Source of the DNA: Candidatus Zixiibacteriota bacterium
Lineage (GTDB): Bacteria; Zixibacteria; MSB-5A5; DSPP01
DNA length: 64,000 nucleotides
Direction: 5' to 3'
NCBI GenBank assembly: GCA_022614805.1
Contig: JAKEHY010000037.1
Span: 15,331-79,330 of the forward strand
A program made the translations under genes and the position numbers. Positions 42,331 through 50,522 of this stretch are shown piece by piece (positions within the stretch are counted from its first letter, which is position 1; every line of letters starts with the position of its first letter). Under the pieces are notes generated by a model. The model was not told the DNA's origin and made no database searches. It was given only the letters and a program-made list of their open reading frames with translations.

Positions 42331-43080
42331 ATGAAGAAAAGGCCGCTTATCGGAATCACCTGCAACTTCAAGGACCTGGACCCCCGGCGGGAAAAGCTGA
42401 CCCCCCTGCCTTTCGATATGCTCAAGCAGTCCTACTCGCAGGCGGTCTGGAAAGTAGGAGGGCTGCCGTTGATTTTGCCCAATCTGGCGGACGAGAAATA
42501 CGCAATGGAAATCGCTGAGCGTTTGGATGGAGTGGTTTTTTCCGGCGGGGAGGATGTGGAGCCGAAACGGTATGGGGAGGAGCTGGTCGAAGGGAAAGAT
42601 GTTTCGGTTTCGTTGGGGCGGGACCGATTTGAGTTTAACTTTTTTGGGGAAGTTTACCGGCGCGGCGTTCCCATTCTGGGCATCTGCCGGGGACACCAAT
42701 TCATCAACGTGGCTTTAGGTGGCTCGCTTTATCAGGATTTGTCCCTTTTTCCCAAAAAAACTTCCGAGCATGAGTCAGAAGACTGGCGCTATGCCACTTC
42801 CCACCCAGTGGAGTTGGAAAGAAGTTCCCGGCTGGCGGCAATTTTGAAACGGGACAAAATTGACTGCAACTCTAACCATCATCAGGTCTTGAAAGCAATT
42901 GGCCGGGGATTGAGGGTGGTCGGTGTTTGTCCATTGGATGGCACCGTGGAGGCCTGCGAAGCAGAAGATGAGAGGCCATTGGTCACCGTGATGTGGCATC
43001 CCGAAATGATGTTGGAGCGCTCGGCAGGGGCGGCGCTTTTTGCGTGGATGGTCAACGAAGCGAAAAAAGTTGGCGGTTAA
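42331..43080 (+). CDS. Class I glutamine amidotransferase-like, gamma-glutamyl hydrolase (peptidase C26, PuuD-like)
   Basis: The 249-residue protein carries VVFSGGEDVEP, the nucleophile elbow GICRGHQFINVALGG with the catalytic Cys, and late MWHPEM with the His and Glu. NSNHHQ is typical of gamma-glutamyl-gamma-aminobutyrate hydrolases. The natural substrate is uncertain. The 3' end overlaps the thiE frame by 11 bases. Confidence 0.9.
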   Translation: MKKRPLIGITCNFKDLDPRREKLTPLPFDMLKQSYSQAVWKVGGLPLILPNLADEKYAMEIAERLDGVVFSGGEDVEPKRYGEELVEGKDVSVSLGRDRFEFNFFGEVYRRGVPILGICRGHQFINVALGGSLYQDLSLFPKKTSEHESEDWRYATSHPVELERSSRLAAILKRDKIDCNSNHHQVLKAIGRGLRVVGVCPLDGTVEACEAEDERPLVTVMWHPEMMLERSAGAALFAWMVNEAKKVGG

Positions 43081-43699
43081 GAGCCTCTCCAATATCCGAC
43101 TTTGCCTGGTTTCCGACCGACAGTTTCTGGGGGGGCGGTCGCTGGTCGATGTCGTTTCCCAGGCCATTCGTGGCGGGGTGGATATGGTGCAGCTACGGGA
43201 AAAAAATCTGGAGTTTCGAACCTGGCTCGATTTGGCGGTTGAACTGGCCCGACTTTGCCGCAAAAACAAAGTGTTCTTCATCATCAACGACCGGGTGGAT
43301 ATTGCCGTCGCCTGTGGGGCGGACGGCGTGCATCTGGGACAGGATGATTTTCCGGTCGCTGCGGCCCGCAAGATTTTGGGGAAAAAGAAAATCATCGGAA
43401 AAAGCACCCATTCCTTGGCGCAGGCCAAAGCGGCGCTCAAGGAAAAGGTTGACTACCTCGCCGTGGGGCCTGTTTTCTGGACGCTGACCAAAAAAATCGA
43501 CCGGCCGGTGGGAACGGAGCTTGTTTCTCAAGTCCGAAAGCTCACTAAAAAGCCGATTTTGGCCATCGGCGGCGTCAAACCGGAAAATGCCCGTTCGGTT
43601 ATCACCGCCGGAGCGACCGGCGTGGCGGCCGTGTCCGCCTTGATGGCCGCACCGGACGTGGCCGAAGCTTCTCGCGCCTTCCGAAAAGTGCTTGACTAA
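43070..43699 (+). CDS. thiE: Thiamine phosphate synthase
   Basis: The 209-residue enzyme joins HMP-PP with thiazole phosphate. Motifs are LCLVSDR, GVDMVQLREKN, FFIINDRVDIAVACGADGVHLGQDD, IGKSTHSLAQ, DYLAVGPVF and ILAIGGVKPENA. TTG at 43070 is the most likely start (no ATG or GTG near), overlapping the amidotransferase stop. The -35 of the next operon lies inside its last codons. No other thi gene is nearby. Confidence 0.92.
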   Translation: MAVKSLSNIRLCLVSDRQFLGGRSLVDVVSQAIRGGVDMVQLREKNLEFRTWLDLAVELARLCRKNKVFFIINDRVDIAVACGADGVHLGQDDFPVAAARKILGKKKIIGKSTHSLAQAKAALKEKVDYLAVGPVFWTLTKKIDRPVGTELVSQVRKLTKKPILAIGGVKPENARSVITAGATGVAAVSALMAAPDVAEASRAFRKVLD

Positions 43700-43720
43700 A
43701 CTCCCGATTTTGGCTACCCT
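43692..43720 (+). promoter_or_regulatory. Promoter of the polysaccharide locus
   Basis: TTGACT (43692-43697), 17 bases, TACCCT (43715-43720). Six bases further is an in-frame TTG (43727), and AGGAG plus ATG follow at 43745, so the first gene could start either way. Confidence 0.5.
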
Positions 43721-43744
43721 TTTAGTTTGCAGTCGCAGGAGATA

Positions 43745-45325
43745 ATGATAACGGCATCCCCCTTGAGAAACAAATTTTCAGCGTGTGCATACGTCGTTTT
43801 TCTTTTGGTTTTTCTGTCCCCCTTGGGTCTGGCACAGCAAGGGTTGGATGCCCAGCGCGTTACAACGCCGGCCGCCGCCGGGACGCCTTTGGAGGCCGCG
43901 GTCGATTCTAACGAGTATGTGGTCGGCCCGGGGGATGAGCTGACCATCGGCCTGTGGGGAGCCGTCAACCAGATTATACCTGTTTCAATTACTCCCGAAG
44001 GCACTGCGTTGATTCCCTCCTTTGGAGAAACTCGAGTGGGTGGGTTGACTTTGGCGCAGACGAAAAAGGAAATTCGCTCGGTTTTATCCCGCCGCTATTC
44101 GGTCACGGGGGCTTCTGTTACCTTAACCAAAATTCGCCAGGTAATCGTGCGGGTTTCCGGAGGGGTGGTAAACCCGGGCGTTTACGCGGTGCCAGCCTAC
44201 AGCTCGGCTTCTGAAGCCATCAATCGAGCGGGAGGTCTGGTCGAGGGAGCTTCCCGTCGGAACATCGAAATCATCCGTCAATCCGGCGAAAAAAAGCCGG
44301 TGGACCTCCTACGATTTGAGCGAACCGGCGAAGGAGCGGCCAACCCGCGAATTTTGGAAGGGGACCGAATCGTTGTTCCGGCCCGCAGTCCCGCCCAAAG
44401 GGACATTCTGGTGGCCGGTCAGGTGAGCTTCGGCGGCCTTTTTGAATCGCGGTCGGACGATTCGCTGAAAACTTTGCTCTCCGTGGCGGGAGGCCTTTTA
44501 CCAACCGCTGATTCGGGAGAAGTGGAACGAGTGTGGACAATCGCCGAAGGGGAGGTGCAACGGGAAACCGTGAACCTGCGGGAGTTGAATCCTGAAAACC
44601 TTCCCATCCGTCCGGGAGAACGAATTTTTGTTCGCGCCCTTCTCGGGCTTACCCCGCGAGGGTACGTCTCCGTTCAAGGTGAAGTAACAGCTCCCGGGTT
44701 TTACGACATTGAAGAAGGGAAGACCACCGTTTCGGAAATCATCGGCCGGGCGGGCGGTTTTACGCCGCGGGCGATTCTTTCCGCCGCCTACATTTTGCGC
44801 CGCGGATACTTCAACCCCCTTTTCGGCTTCGGGGATGCCGTCAACCCGACTCTAATCGAAAAGATGAATCCGGAGGATTTGGATTTTTATCTCGAAAAAA
44901 GCCGCTGGCGGGCGGCGGTGGTGGCCTGCGATTTTGTTGGGCTTTTCGAAAAAAAAGACTTAAGCAAGGACGTAGTGCTGTATTCCGGGGATGAGATTCA
45001 CCTCCCCCAGACCTCCGGCTCGGTATACGTTTTGGGCCGGGTGGCCCGACCGGGGCTTTTGAGCTATGAAAAGGGAGACCGACTGGAAGATTATATCCGG
45101 CGGGCGGGGGGGTATTCTTCGAAGGCTGGTCGAGGGGACGTAAAAATCCTGAAGTCGGTATCCGGCGGCTGGATTAAGGGCCGTTCCGGCAGCCGGGTGG
45201 ATGCCGGGGATGTGGTCTTAGTCCCGCGCGGCAAGGGACGCTTTTGGGCCACCCTCCGCGACGCTCTCGCCGTGACCAGCAACGCCGCGGCGATATTTTT
45301 CATCGTGCGGGAGGCCACCCGGTGA
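43745..45325 (+). CDS. Polysaccharide export protein with SLBB domains (Wza-like)
   Basis: With ATG 43745 the protein has 526 residues and a signal peptide (about 1-29, ending LAQQ). The Poly_export domain (about 50-130) has YVVGPGDELTIGLWG. Several SLBB domains follow (VSGGVVNPGVYAVPAYSSAS, VQGEVTAPGFYDIEEGKTTV, VLGRVARPGLLSYEKGD). A hydrophobic helix ends the protein (ALAVTSNAAAIFFIV). It forms the outer-membrane export channel of a capsule or exopolysaccharide. It heads the polysaccharide operon. Confidence 0.92.
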   Translation: MITASPLRNKFSACAYVVFLLVFLSPLGLAQQGLDAQRVTTPAAAGTPLEAAVDSNEYVVGPGDELTIGLWGAVNQIIPVSITPEGTALIPSFGETRVGGLTLAQTKKEIRSVLSRRYSVTGASVTLTKIRQVIVRVSGGVVNPGVYAVPAYSSASEAINRAGGLVEGASRRNIEIIRQSGEKKPVDLLRFERTGEGAANPRILEGDRIVVPARSPAQRDILVAGQVSFGGLFESRSDDSLKTLLSVAGGLLPTADSGEVERVWTIAEGEVQRETVNLRELNPENLPIRPGERIFVRALLGLTPRGYVSVQGEVTAPGFYDIEEGKTTVSEIIGRAGGFTPRAILSAAYILRRGYFNPLFGFGDAVNPTLIEKMNPEDLDFYLEKSRWRAAVVACDFVGLFEKKDLSKDVVLYSGDEIHLPQTSGSVYVLGRVARPGLLSYEKGDRLEDYIRRAGGYSSKAGRGDVKILKSVSGGWIKGRSGSRVDAGDVVLVPRGKGRFWATLRDALAVTSNAAAIFFIVREATR

Positions 45326-46566
45326 GCCGGTTGGAAGAAATTCCGGGATTTTCCCCCGAGCGCTCTATTTTATGGGAGGCGCTGGAGGTTATCTTCCGCT
45401 GGCGGAAATTCATCTTTGCCTGCGTGACGGTCGTTTGTTTAATCACCGCCGCAACCGTTTTTCTGTTGCCCAAGTGGTACCGGGCCTCCGCTTCCGTTTT
45501 GCCGCCGGAACGGGGGGCAATGGATATGAATTTGAGCTCGATTTTCCGGGGGGGGGTTCCGTTTTTGGGCGGGGAGCTGGCCATTCCTTTCAGCGCTTCC
45601 CCTTCCGACGTTTTAGTGGCGATAGCCCAGTCGGACGCCGTGCTTTTGGGGGTCATACAGGACCTGTCCTTGGGCAAGCGGTATAAGACTTCATCCATCG
45701 AGGCCTTGCTCGGTGCCCTTCGGGGGAATCTCTCGGTTAAAACCACCACCGAAGGAATCGTGCAAATCAGCTACGAGGACAAAGACCCCAAGCGGGCCTA
45801 TGAGACCGTGCAGTCGGTGTTGACCAATTTGGATCGGGTCAATCAACGGCGCGGCTCCACAAAAGCGCGGGCGAACCGGCTTTTCGTGGAAGGACGTTTG
45901 AGCGAAACGGAAAAAGCCCTGCAGGGGGCGCAGGATTCGCTCAAGTCCTTCCAGCTGGCCAACCGGGCTCTGAATTTGGACGAGCAGACCAAGGCCTTGA
46001 TTGCCTCGGCGGCGACGGTCAAAGCGCAAGTGGTTGCCGACCGTATCGCCCTGGCGACTCTGAAACGGGAGCTTTCGGAAACCCATCCAGAAGTGCAAAA
46101 ATTGGAGGGAAAGATTGCCTCCACCGAACAGGAGTTGAGACGCTTGGAGGAACGGGGGAGCAAGGGTTCTTTTTTGGGGGTGGCGATGGCGGCTTTGCCC
46201 GGCCTGGCGCAGGAGCTGGCCATCCGGTTGCGCAACGTGGCCATTCAGGAAAAACTTTTCGAACTGTTGACCGAGCAGTACGAACAGGCGAAAATCCAGG
46301 AGGCCAAGGATACGCCGACCATTTCGGTTCTGGATTATCCCCGGGTTCCGGAATACAAAATACGGCCGAAACGGTTGAAAATGGTTCTGACAGCGTTCTT
46401 CATCTCGTTTTTCGTCTCGCTCGGGATGGTTTTTCTGCGCGAATACTTCGAGCGGATGCGGACGGCCGACCCGGCCCGCTACCAGGCCGTGGCCTCGCTG
46501 GCCTCCCGCATCCGGGCGGAACTGGTTTCTCCCTTCCGCAGGAATTCAAAGGGACAAAATGGATAA
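45322..46566 (+). CDS. Wzz/chain-length-determinant-like inner-membrane protein
   Basis: The 414-residue protein has two membrane spans, near residues 28-48 (FIFACVTVVCLITAATVFLL) and 365-385 (MVLTAFFISFFVSLGMVFLR). A long periplasmic coiled-coil part lies between them (ALQGAQDSLKSFQLANRAL ... ASTEQELRRLEERG). This is the polysaccharide co-polymerase layout; there is no C-terminal tyrosine kinase domain. It would set chain length. The GTG overlaps the upstream stop by four bases. Confidence 0.92.
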   Translation: MSRLEEIPGFSPERSILWEALEVIFRWRKFIFACVTVVCLITAATVFLLPKWYRASASVLPPERGAMDMNLSSIFRGGVPFLGGELAIPFSASPSDVLVAIAQSDAVLLGVIQDLSLGKRYKTSSIEALLGALRGNLSVKTTTEGIVQISYEDKDPKRAYETVQSVLTNLDRVNQRRGSTKARANRLFVEGRLSETEKALQGAQDSLKSFQLANRALNLDEQTKALIASAATVKAQVVADRIALATLKRELSETHPEVQKLEGKIASTEQELRRLEERGSKGSFLGVAMAALPGLAQELAIRLRNVAIQEKLFELLTEQYEQAKIQEAKDTPTISVLDYPRVPEYKIRPKRLKMVLTAFFISFFVSLGMVFLREYFERMRTADPARYQAVASLASRIRAELVSPFRRNSKGQNG

Positions 46567-47575
46567 AGTCAAAATTGGTTTGCTCGGTGCGGGGGCGTGG
46601 GGGAGAAATCTGGCGCGCAATTTTGCCACCCTGCCGGGATGCGAATTGGCGGCTGTTTCCGACGCCGAGCCGAAGCGGGCCGGGGTGGTGGCGGAGCTGG
46701 CTCCGGGTGCCCGCTTCAGTCCGCGGGCGGATGAGATTTTCAACGATTCCTCCATTCAGGCCGTGGTGATTTCCACGCCGCCGGCCACCCATTACGAGTT
46801 GGGGAAAAAGGCCCTGCAGGCGGGGAAAGATTTGTTCGTGGAAAAGCCCCTGGTTCTGGACGTTGCCCAGGGGGAAGAGCTGGTCCGGTTGGCGGAAGAG
46901 CAAAAACGAATTTTAATGGTCGGCCACATTATGGTCTATCACCCGGCCACGCTCAAGCTGAAAGATTACATTCGGAGGGGGGAATTCGGAGAGGTTTATT
47001 ATCTTTACGCCTCCCGGGTGAATTTAGGGAAAGTGCGCGACATCGAGAACGCGTTGTGGAGTTTCGCCCCTCACGACATTTCGATGGTTTTGTTTTTCCT
47101 CGAGAAACTCCCCGTGCAGGTGACCGCCACCGGACGGGCCTATTTGCAACCGGGAATTGAAGATGTTTGCTTTTTAACCATGCATTTTGACACCGGGCAG
47201 ATGGCCCATATCCACGTTTCCTGGCTGGACCCGCACAAAGACCGGAAGGTGACCATCGTCGGCAGCAAAAAGATGGCGGTGTTTGATGATTCGGCCAGTT
47301 CGGAGAAAATCTGGATTTATGATAAAGGCGTCAACACCAACCCGGATTACACCACGTACGGGGAATATCTGGCTCTGCGTACGGGGGACATTTTGATTCC
47401 GAAGGTGGAATCGAAGGAGCCGCTTTCGCTGGAATGCCAGCATTTTATCGATTGCGTGCGGGAGCGGAAATCTCCCCGCTCGGATGGCCGGAGCGGTTTG
47501 GACGTATTGAAAGTTTTGGAGGCGGCCCAGCGCTCGCTCAAGGCGGGCGGGACGCCGCAACGTTTAGCAACATAA
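46559..47575 (+). CDS. Gfo/Idh/MocA oxidoreductase (WbpB/WlbA-like sugar-nucleotide 3-dehydrogenase)
   Basis: A 338-residue NAD-binding protein: Rossmann motif GLLGAGAWGRNLARNF, then STPPATHYELGKKALQAGKDLFVEKP with the family EKP motif, and GHIMVYHPA. It fits the WbpB/WlbA step, oxidation at C3 of UDP-GlcNAcA, because the three genes that follow match the next steps (context inference). The ATG overlaps the Wzz stop. Confidence 0.88.
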   Translation: MDKVKIGLLGAGAWGRNLARNFATLPGCELAAVSDAEPKRAGVVAELAPGARFSPRADEIFNDSSIQAVVISTPPATHYELGKKALQAGKDLFVEKPLVLDVAQGEELVRLAEEQKRILMVGHIMVYHPATLKLKDYIRRGEFGEVYYLYASRVNLGKVRDIENALWSFAPHDISMVLFFLEKLPVQVTATGRAYLQPGIEDVCFLTMHFDTGQMAHIHVSWLDPHKDRKVTIVGSKKMAVFDDSASSEKIWIYDKGVNTNPDYTTYGEYLALRTGDILIPKVESKEPLSLECQHFIDCVRERKSPRSDGRSGLDVLKVLEAAQRSLKAGGTPQRLAT

Positions 47576-47602
47576 GTCGACGACGTTCGCCAAGGAGATG
47601 GA

Positions 47603-48355
47603 ATGGCAGGCAAAATAGCCAAGAGTGCCCGGTTTGGAAAAGGAACAATGGTGGGGGAGTTTTGTGTCATCGGCGCAAAGGTGAAAATCGGTGCCGGGTG
47701 TATCATCGGCAACGGCGTGGTCATCCACGAAGGGAGTATGATTGGTTCCAACGTGCGCATCGACGACCAAACCGTCATCGGCAAGCAGCCGATGCGGGCG
47801 GCCAATTCGGCGGTCACGAAAGAGCAGGAACTGCCCCCGGCAAAAATCGGCGATAACTGCATCATCGGCACGGGGGTGGTGATTTACGCCGGGGCGGTTT
47901 TGGGAAACAAAGTTCTGGTGGCGGATTTATCGACCGTGCGGGAGAACGTCGCTGTCGGGGATTTCACCATCGTGGGACGGGGCGTGGCCATCGAAAACTT
48001 CTGCAAAATCGGCTCCTACTGCAAGCTGGAAACCAACGTTTACATCACCGCCTATTCCGAACTGGAAGACCGGGTCTTTGTCGCCCCCTGCGTGGCGACC
48101 TCCAACGACAACTTTGTGGGGCGCACGAAAGAGCGGTTCAAACATTTCAAAGGCGTGACCGTCAAAAAGGGAGGGCGGATTGGAGTGAACGCCACAATTT
48201 TGCCGGGAAAAATTATCGCCGAGGACACGCTGGTGGCGGCGGGAGCGTTGGTCACCAAGGATACGCCGGCGCGCAAAATCGTGGCCGGGGTGCCGGCGAA
48301 AGAATTAAGGGAAGTTCCTAAAGAACAACTGTTGGAAAATCAGGAGTGGAAATGA
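47603..48355 (+). CDS. Left-handed beta-helix N-acetyltransferase (WbpD/WlbB-like)
   Basis: The 250-residue protein is built of hexapeptide repeats: FGKGTMVGEFCVIGAKVKIG, GAGCIIGNGVVI, GDNCIIGTGVVIYAGAVLG. A later KKGGRIGVNATILPGKIIA and AGVPAKELREVP follow. It is somewhat longer than the 190-200 residues of characterised WbpD. It probably acetylates the 3-amino group made by the following aminotransferase. An AAGGAGATGGA site precedes the ATG. Confidence 0.88.
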   Translation: MAGKIAKSARFGKGTMVGEFCVIGAKVKIGAGCIIGNGVVIHEGSMIGSNVRIDDQTVIGKQPMRAANSAVTKEQELPPAKIGDNCIIGTGVVIYAGAVLGNKVLVADLSTVRENVAVGDFTIVGRGVAIENFCKIGSYCKLETNVYITAYSELEDRVFVAPCVATSNDNFVGRTKERFKHFKGVTVKKGGRIGVNATILPGKIIAEDTLVAAGALVTKDTPARKIVAGVPAKELREVPKEQLLENQEWK

Positions 48356-49455
48356 AAGTGCCCCTGCTGGATTTGAAAAGGCAGTATCAAACGATTAAGC
48401 CGGAGTTGGATGCCGCCATCCTGAACGTTATGGCCCATACCCAGTTCATTTTAGGGCCGGAGGTCAAACAGTTCGAGGAAAAGGCAGCCGCCTTTTGCGG
48501 CACCAAGCATGCCATCGGGGTGGCTTCCGGCACGGACGCCTTGCTTCTGGCCCTGCGGGTCTGCGGGGTCGGTCCGGGGGATGAGGTCATCACTTCGACG
48601 TTTTCCTTTTTCGCTTCGGCGGGAGTGGTTTCACGCCTTGGAGCCGTGCCAGTCTTTGCGGATGTCGCCCCGAAAACCTTCAATGTGACAGCCGAGCAAA
48701 TCGCCAAAAAAGTTACCTCCAAGACCAAAGCGATTATGCCCGTGCATCTTTACGGACAGACGGCGGATATGGACCCGATTATGGAACTGGCCAATTCAAA
48801 ACGAATTCCGGTGGTTGAAGATGCCGCCCAGGCCATCGGAGCAAAATATAAGGGCAGGAAGGCCGGGACCATTGGCCGCTTCGGCTGTTTTTCGTTTTTC
48901 CCAAGCAAGAACTTGGGAGGGTTGGGGGACGGCGGGATGGTTACCTGCAACTCGGATGGGGATGCGGAATTGGTTCGCAAGCTGCGGGTGCACGGCTCCA
49001 AACCGAAATACTATCACAGTCTGGTCGGTTACAATTCCCGTCTGGACACCCTGCAAGCGGCGGCTTTGTCCGTCAAACTGAAGTATCTCGAAAGCTGGAC
49101 GGAAGGGCGGCGGAAAAAGGCGTCCCGCTACAATCAACTTCTGGCCGGGCTGCCGGTCGAGATCCCCTTTGAGCCGGAATACAACCACCACATTTATCAT
49201 CAATACACCATTGCCGCGCCGAAGCGTGATGATCTGCGGAAATTTTTGACCGAGCGGGAAATCGGTACGGAAATCTATTATCCCTTGCCCCTGCACGAAC
49301 AGGAGTGTTACGCTTCGCTGGGATATAAAAAGGGGAGCCTGCCGGTGGCGGAGAAGCGGGCCGGCGAAGTTCTGTCGCTCCCCGTCTTCCCCGAGCTCGC
49401 CGAGGGGGAGCAGGATTTCGTGGCCGCCTCGATTCGGGAATTTTACCGGGACTGA
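48352..49455 (+). CDS. DegT/DnrJ/EryC1/StrS aminotransferase (WbpE/WlbC-like)
   Basis: The 367-residue PLP enzyme has QFILGPEVKQFEEKAAAF, GVASGTDALLLAL, VVEDAAQAIGA, and the PLP lysine in FFPSKNLGGLGDGG. It would convert the 3-keto sugar nucleotide to the 3-amino form. ATG 48352 has AGGAGTGGAA in front; a GTG two codons upstream is less likely. It overlaps the acetyltransferase stop and the next ATG. Confidence 0.92.
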   Translation: MKVPLLDLKRQYQTIKPELDAAILNVMAHTQFILGPEVKQFEEKAAAFCGTKHAIGVASGTDALLLALRVCGVGPGDEVITSTFSFFASAGVVSRLGAVPVFADVAPKTFNVTAEQIAKKVTSKTKAIMPVHLYGQTADMDPIMELANSKRIPVVEDAAQAIGAKYKGRKAGTIGRFGCFSFFPSKNLGGLGDGGMVTCNSDGDAELVRKLRVHGSKPKYYHSLVGYNSRLDTLQAAALSVKLKYLESWTEGRRKKASRYNQLLAGLPVEIPFEPEYNHHIYHQYTIAAPKRDDLRKFLTEREIGTEIYYPLPLHEQECYASLGYKKGSLPVAEKRAGEVLSLPVFPELAEGEQDFVAASIREFYRD

Positions 49456-50522
49456 TGCGCGTCGTCTCGATTGTCGGGGCTCGCCCGCAGTTCATCAAAA
49501 TTGCCGCTTTGTCCCCGGTTTTGCGCCGGAAGCACGAGGAAATAATCGTGCACACCGGCCAGCATTACGACTTCCTTTTATCCCAGGTTTTTTTTGACCA
49601 GCTCGCCATTCCCAAGCCGGACTACTTTCTCGGAGCCGGGTCGGACACCAACGCCAGGCAGGTTTCCAAAATGGTGGCCGCCCTGGACGATTTGCTCCCC
49701 CGGCTGAAGCCGGATTTGGTTTTGGTCTACGGCGACACCAATTCAACCTTGGCGGGGGCTTTGGCCACCGCTTACAACCACCTTCCCTTCGGACATGTGG
49801 AGGCCGGCCTGCGGAGCTACCAGAAGGAGATGCCGGAGGAGACGAACCGGATTGTGGCCGACCATTTGGCTGATTTCCTTTTTTGCCCGACCCCCCACAA
49901 GGTTCAGATCTTGAGGTCGGAAAAAGCCCGCGGCCGGGCCGTCTGGACGGGGGATTTGATGCTGGACGCCGCGCTCCATTTTTTGCCGCTGGCCCGTCAA
50001 AACGGGGTGGACCCCCACCTCAAGATTTCCAAGGGGGAATACCTTTACGTCACCCTGCACCGAGCCGAGAACGTGGACAGCCGCCTGCGCCTGCAAAAGG
50101 TGGTGCGGATATTGGAACGGTTGAAAGAGCCGGTAATTTTTCCCATTCACCCCCGCACACAGGCCCGGCTGAAGAAATTTGACTTTTGGGAACGGGTGAA
50201 AAAGCGGAAGAACGTCTTTTTGATAGAGCCAATCGGCTACCTGCAATCGTTAGCTCTTTTGGAGGGGGCCCGGTTCTGCCTGACCGATTCGGGCGGGTTG
50301 CAGCGGGAGGCCTTCTTTTTTGACAAACCCTGCCTGATTTTGCGTTCCACGACCGAGTGGCCCGAGATTTTGAAGGGAAACTTCAGCCGGCTGGTGGATT
50401 TGAATCCGGCTGAAGTGGCCAAGTGGACGGCGCGGGATAAGGGAAAGAGAAGCTATCCTGTGCGTCTCTTTGGCGGGGGGCGGGCGGCCGAAAATATCGT
50501 TCGTTTTATTTCCTCCTTATGA
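49455..50522 (+). CDS. Non-hydrolysing UDP-GlcNAc 2-epimerase (WecB/WbpI-like)
   Basis: The 355-residue enzyme contains GARPQFIKIAALSPVLR, VHTGQHYD, VYGDTNSTLAGALAA-like LVYGDTNST, HVEAGLRSYQKEMPEETNR, CPTPHKV, TLHRAENVD, and LTDSGGLQREAF. WecB makes UDP-ManNAc; its WbpI branch epimerises UDP-2,3-diacetamido-glucuronate, and the gene order favours WbpI. It is coupled by a one-base overlap to the aminotransferase and by ATGA to the flippase. Confidence 0.92.
   Translation: MRVVSIVGARPQFIKIAALSPVLRRKHEEIIVHTGQHYDFLLSQVFFDQLAIPKPDYFLGAGSDTNARQVSKMVAALDDLLPRLKPDLVLVYGDTNSTLAGALATAYNHLPFGHVEAGLRSYQKEMPEETNRIVADHLADFLFCPTPHKVQILRSEKARGRAVWTGDLMLDAALHFLPLARQNGVDPHLKISKGEYLYVTLHRAENVDSRLRLQKVVRILERLKEPVIFPIHPRTQARLKKFDFWERVKKRKNVFLIEPIGYLQSLALLEGARFCLTDSGGLQREAFFFDKPCLILRSTTEWPEILKGNFSRLVDLNPAEVAKWTARDKGKRSYPVRLFGGGRAAENIVRFISSL

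Noticed and set aside
30869-43699. Functional link between YjbQ and thiE (thiamine)
   Set aside because: They are more than 12 kb apart in different operons; YjbQ activity on thiamine is minor in the family.
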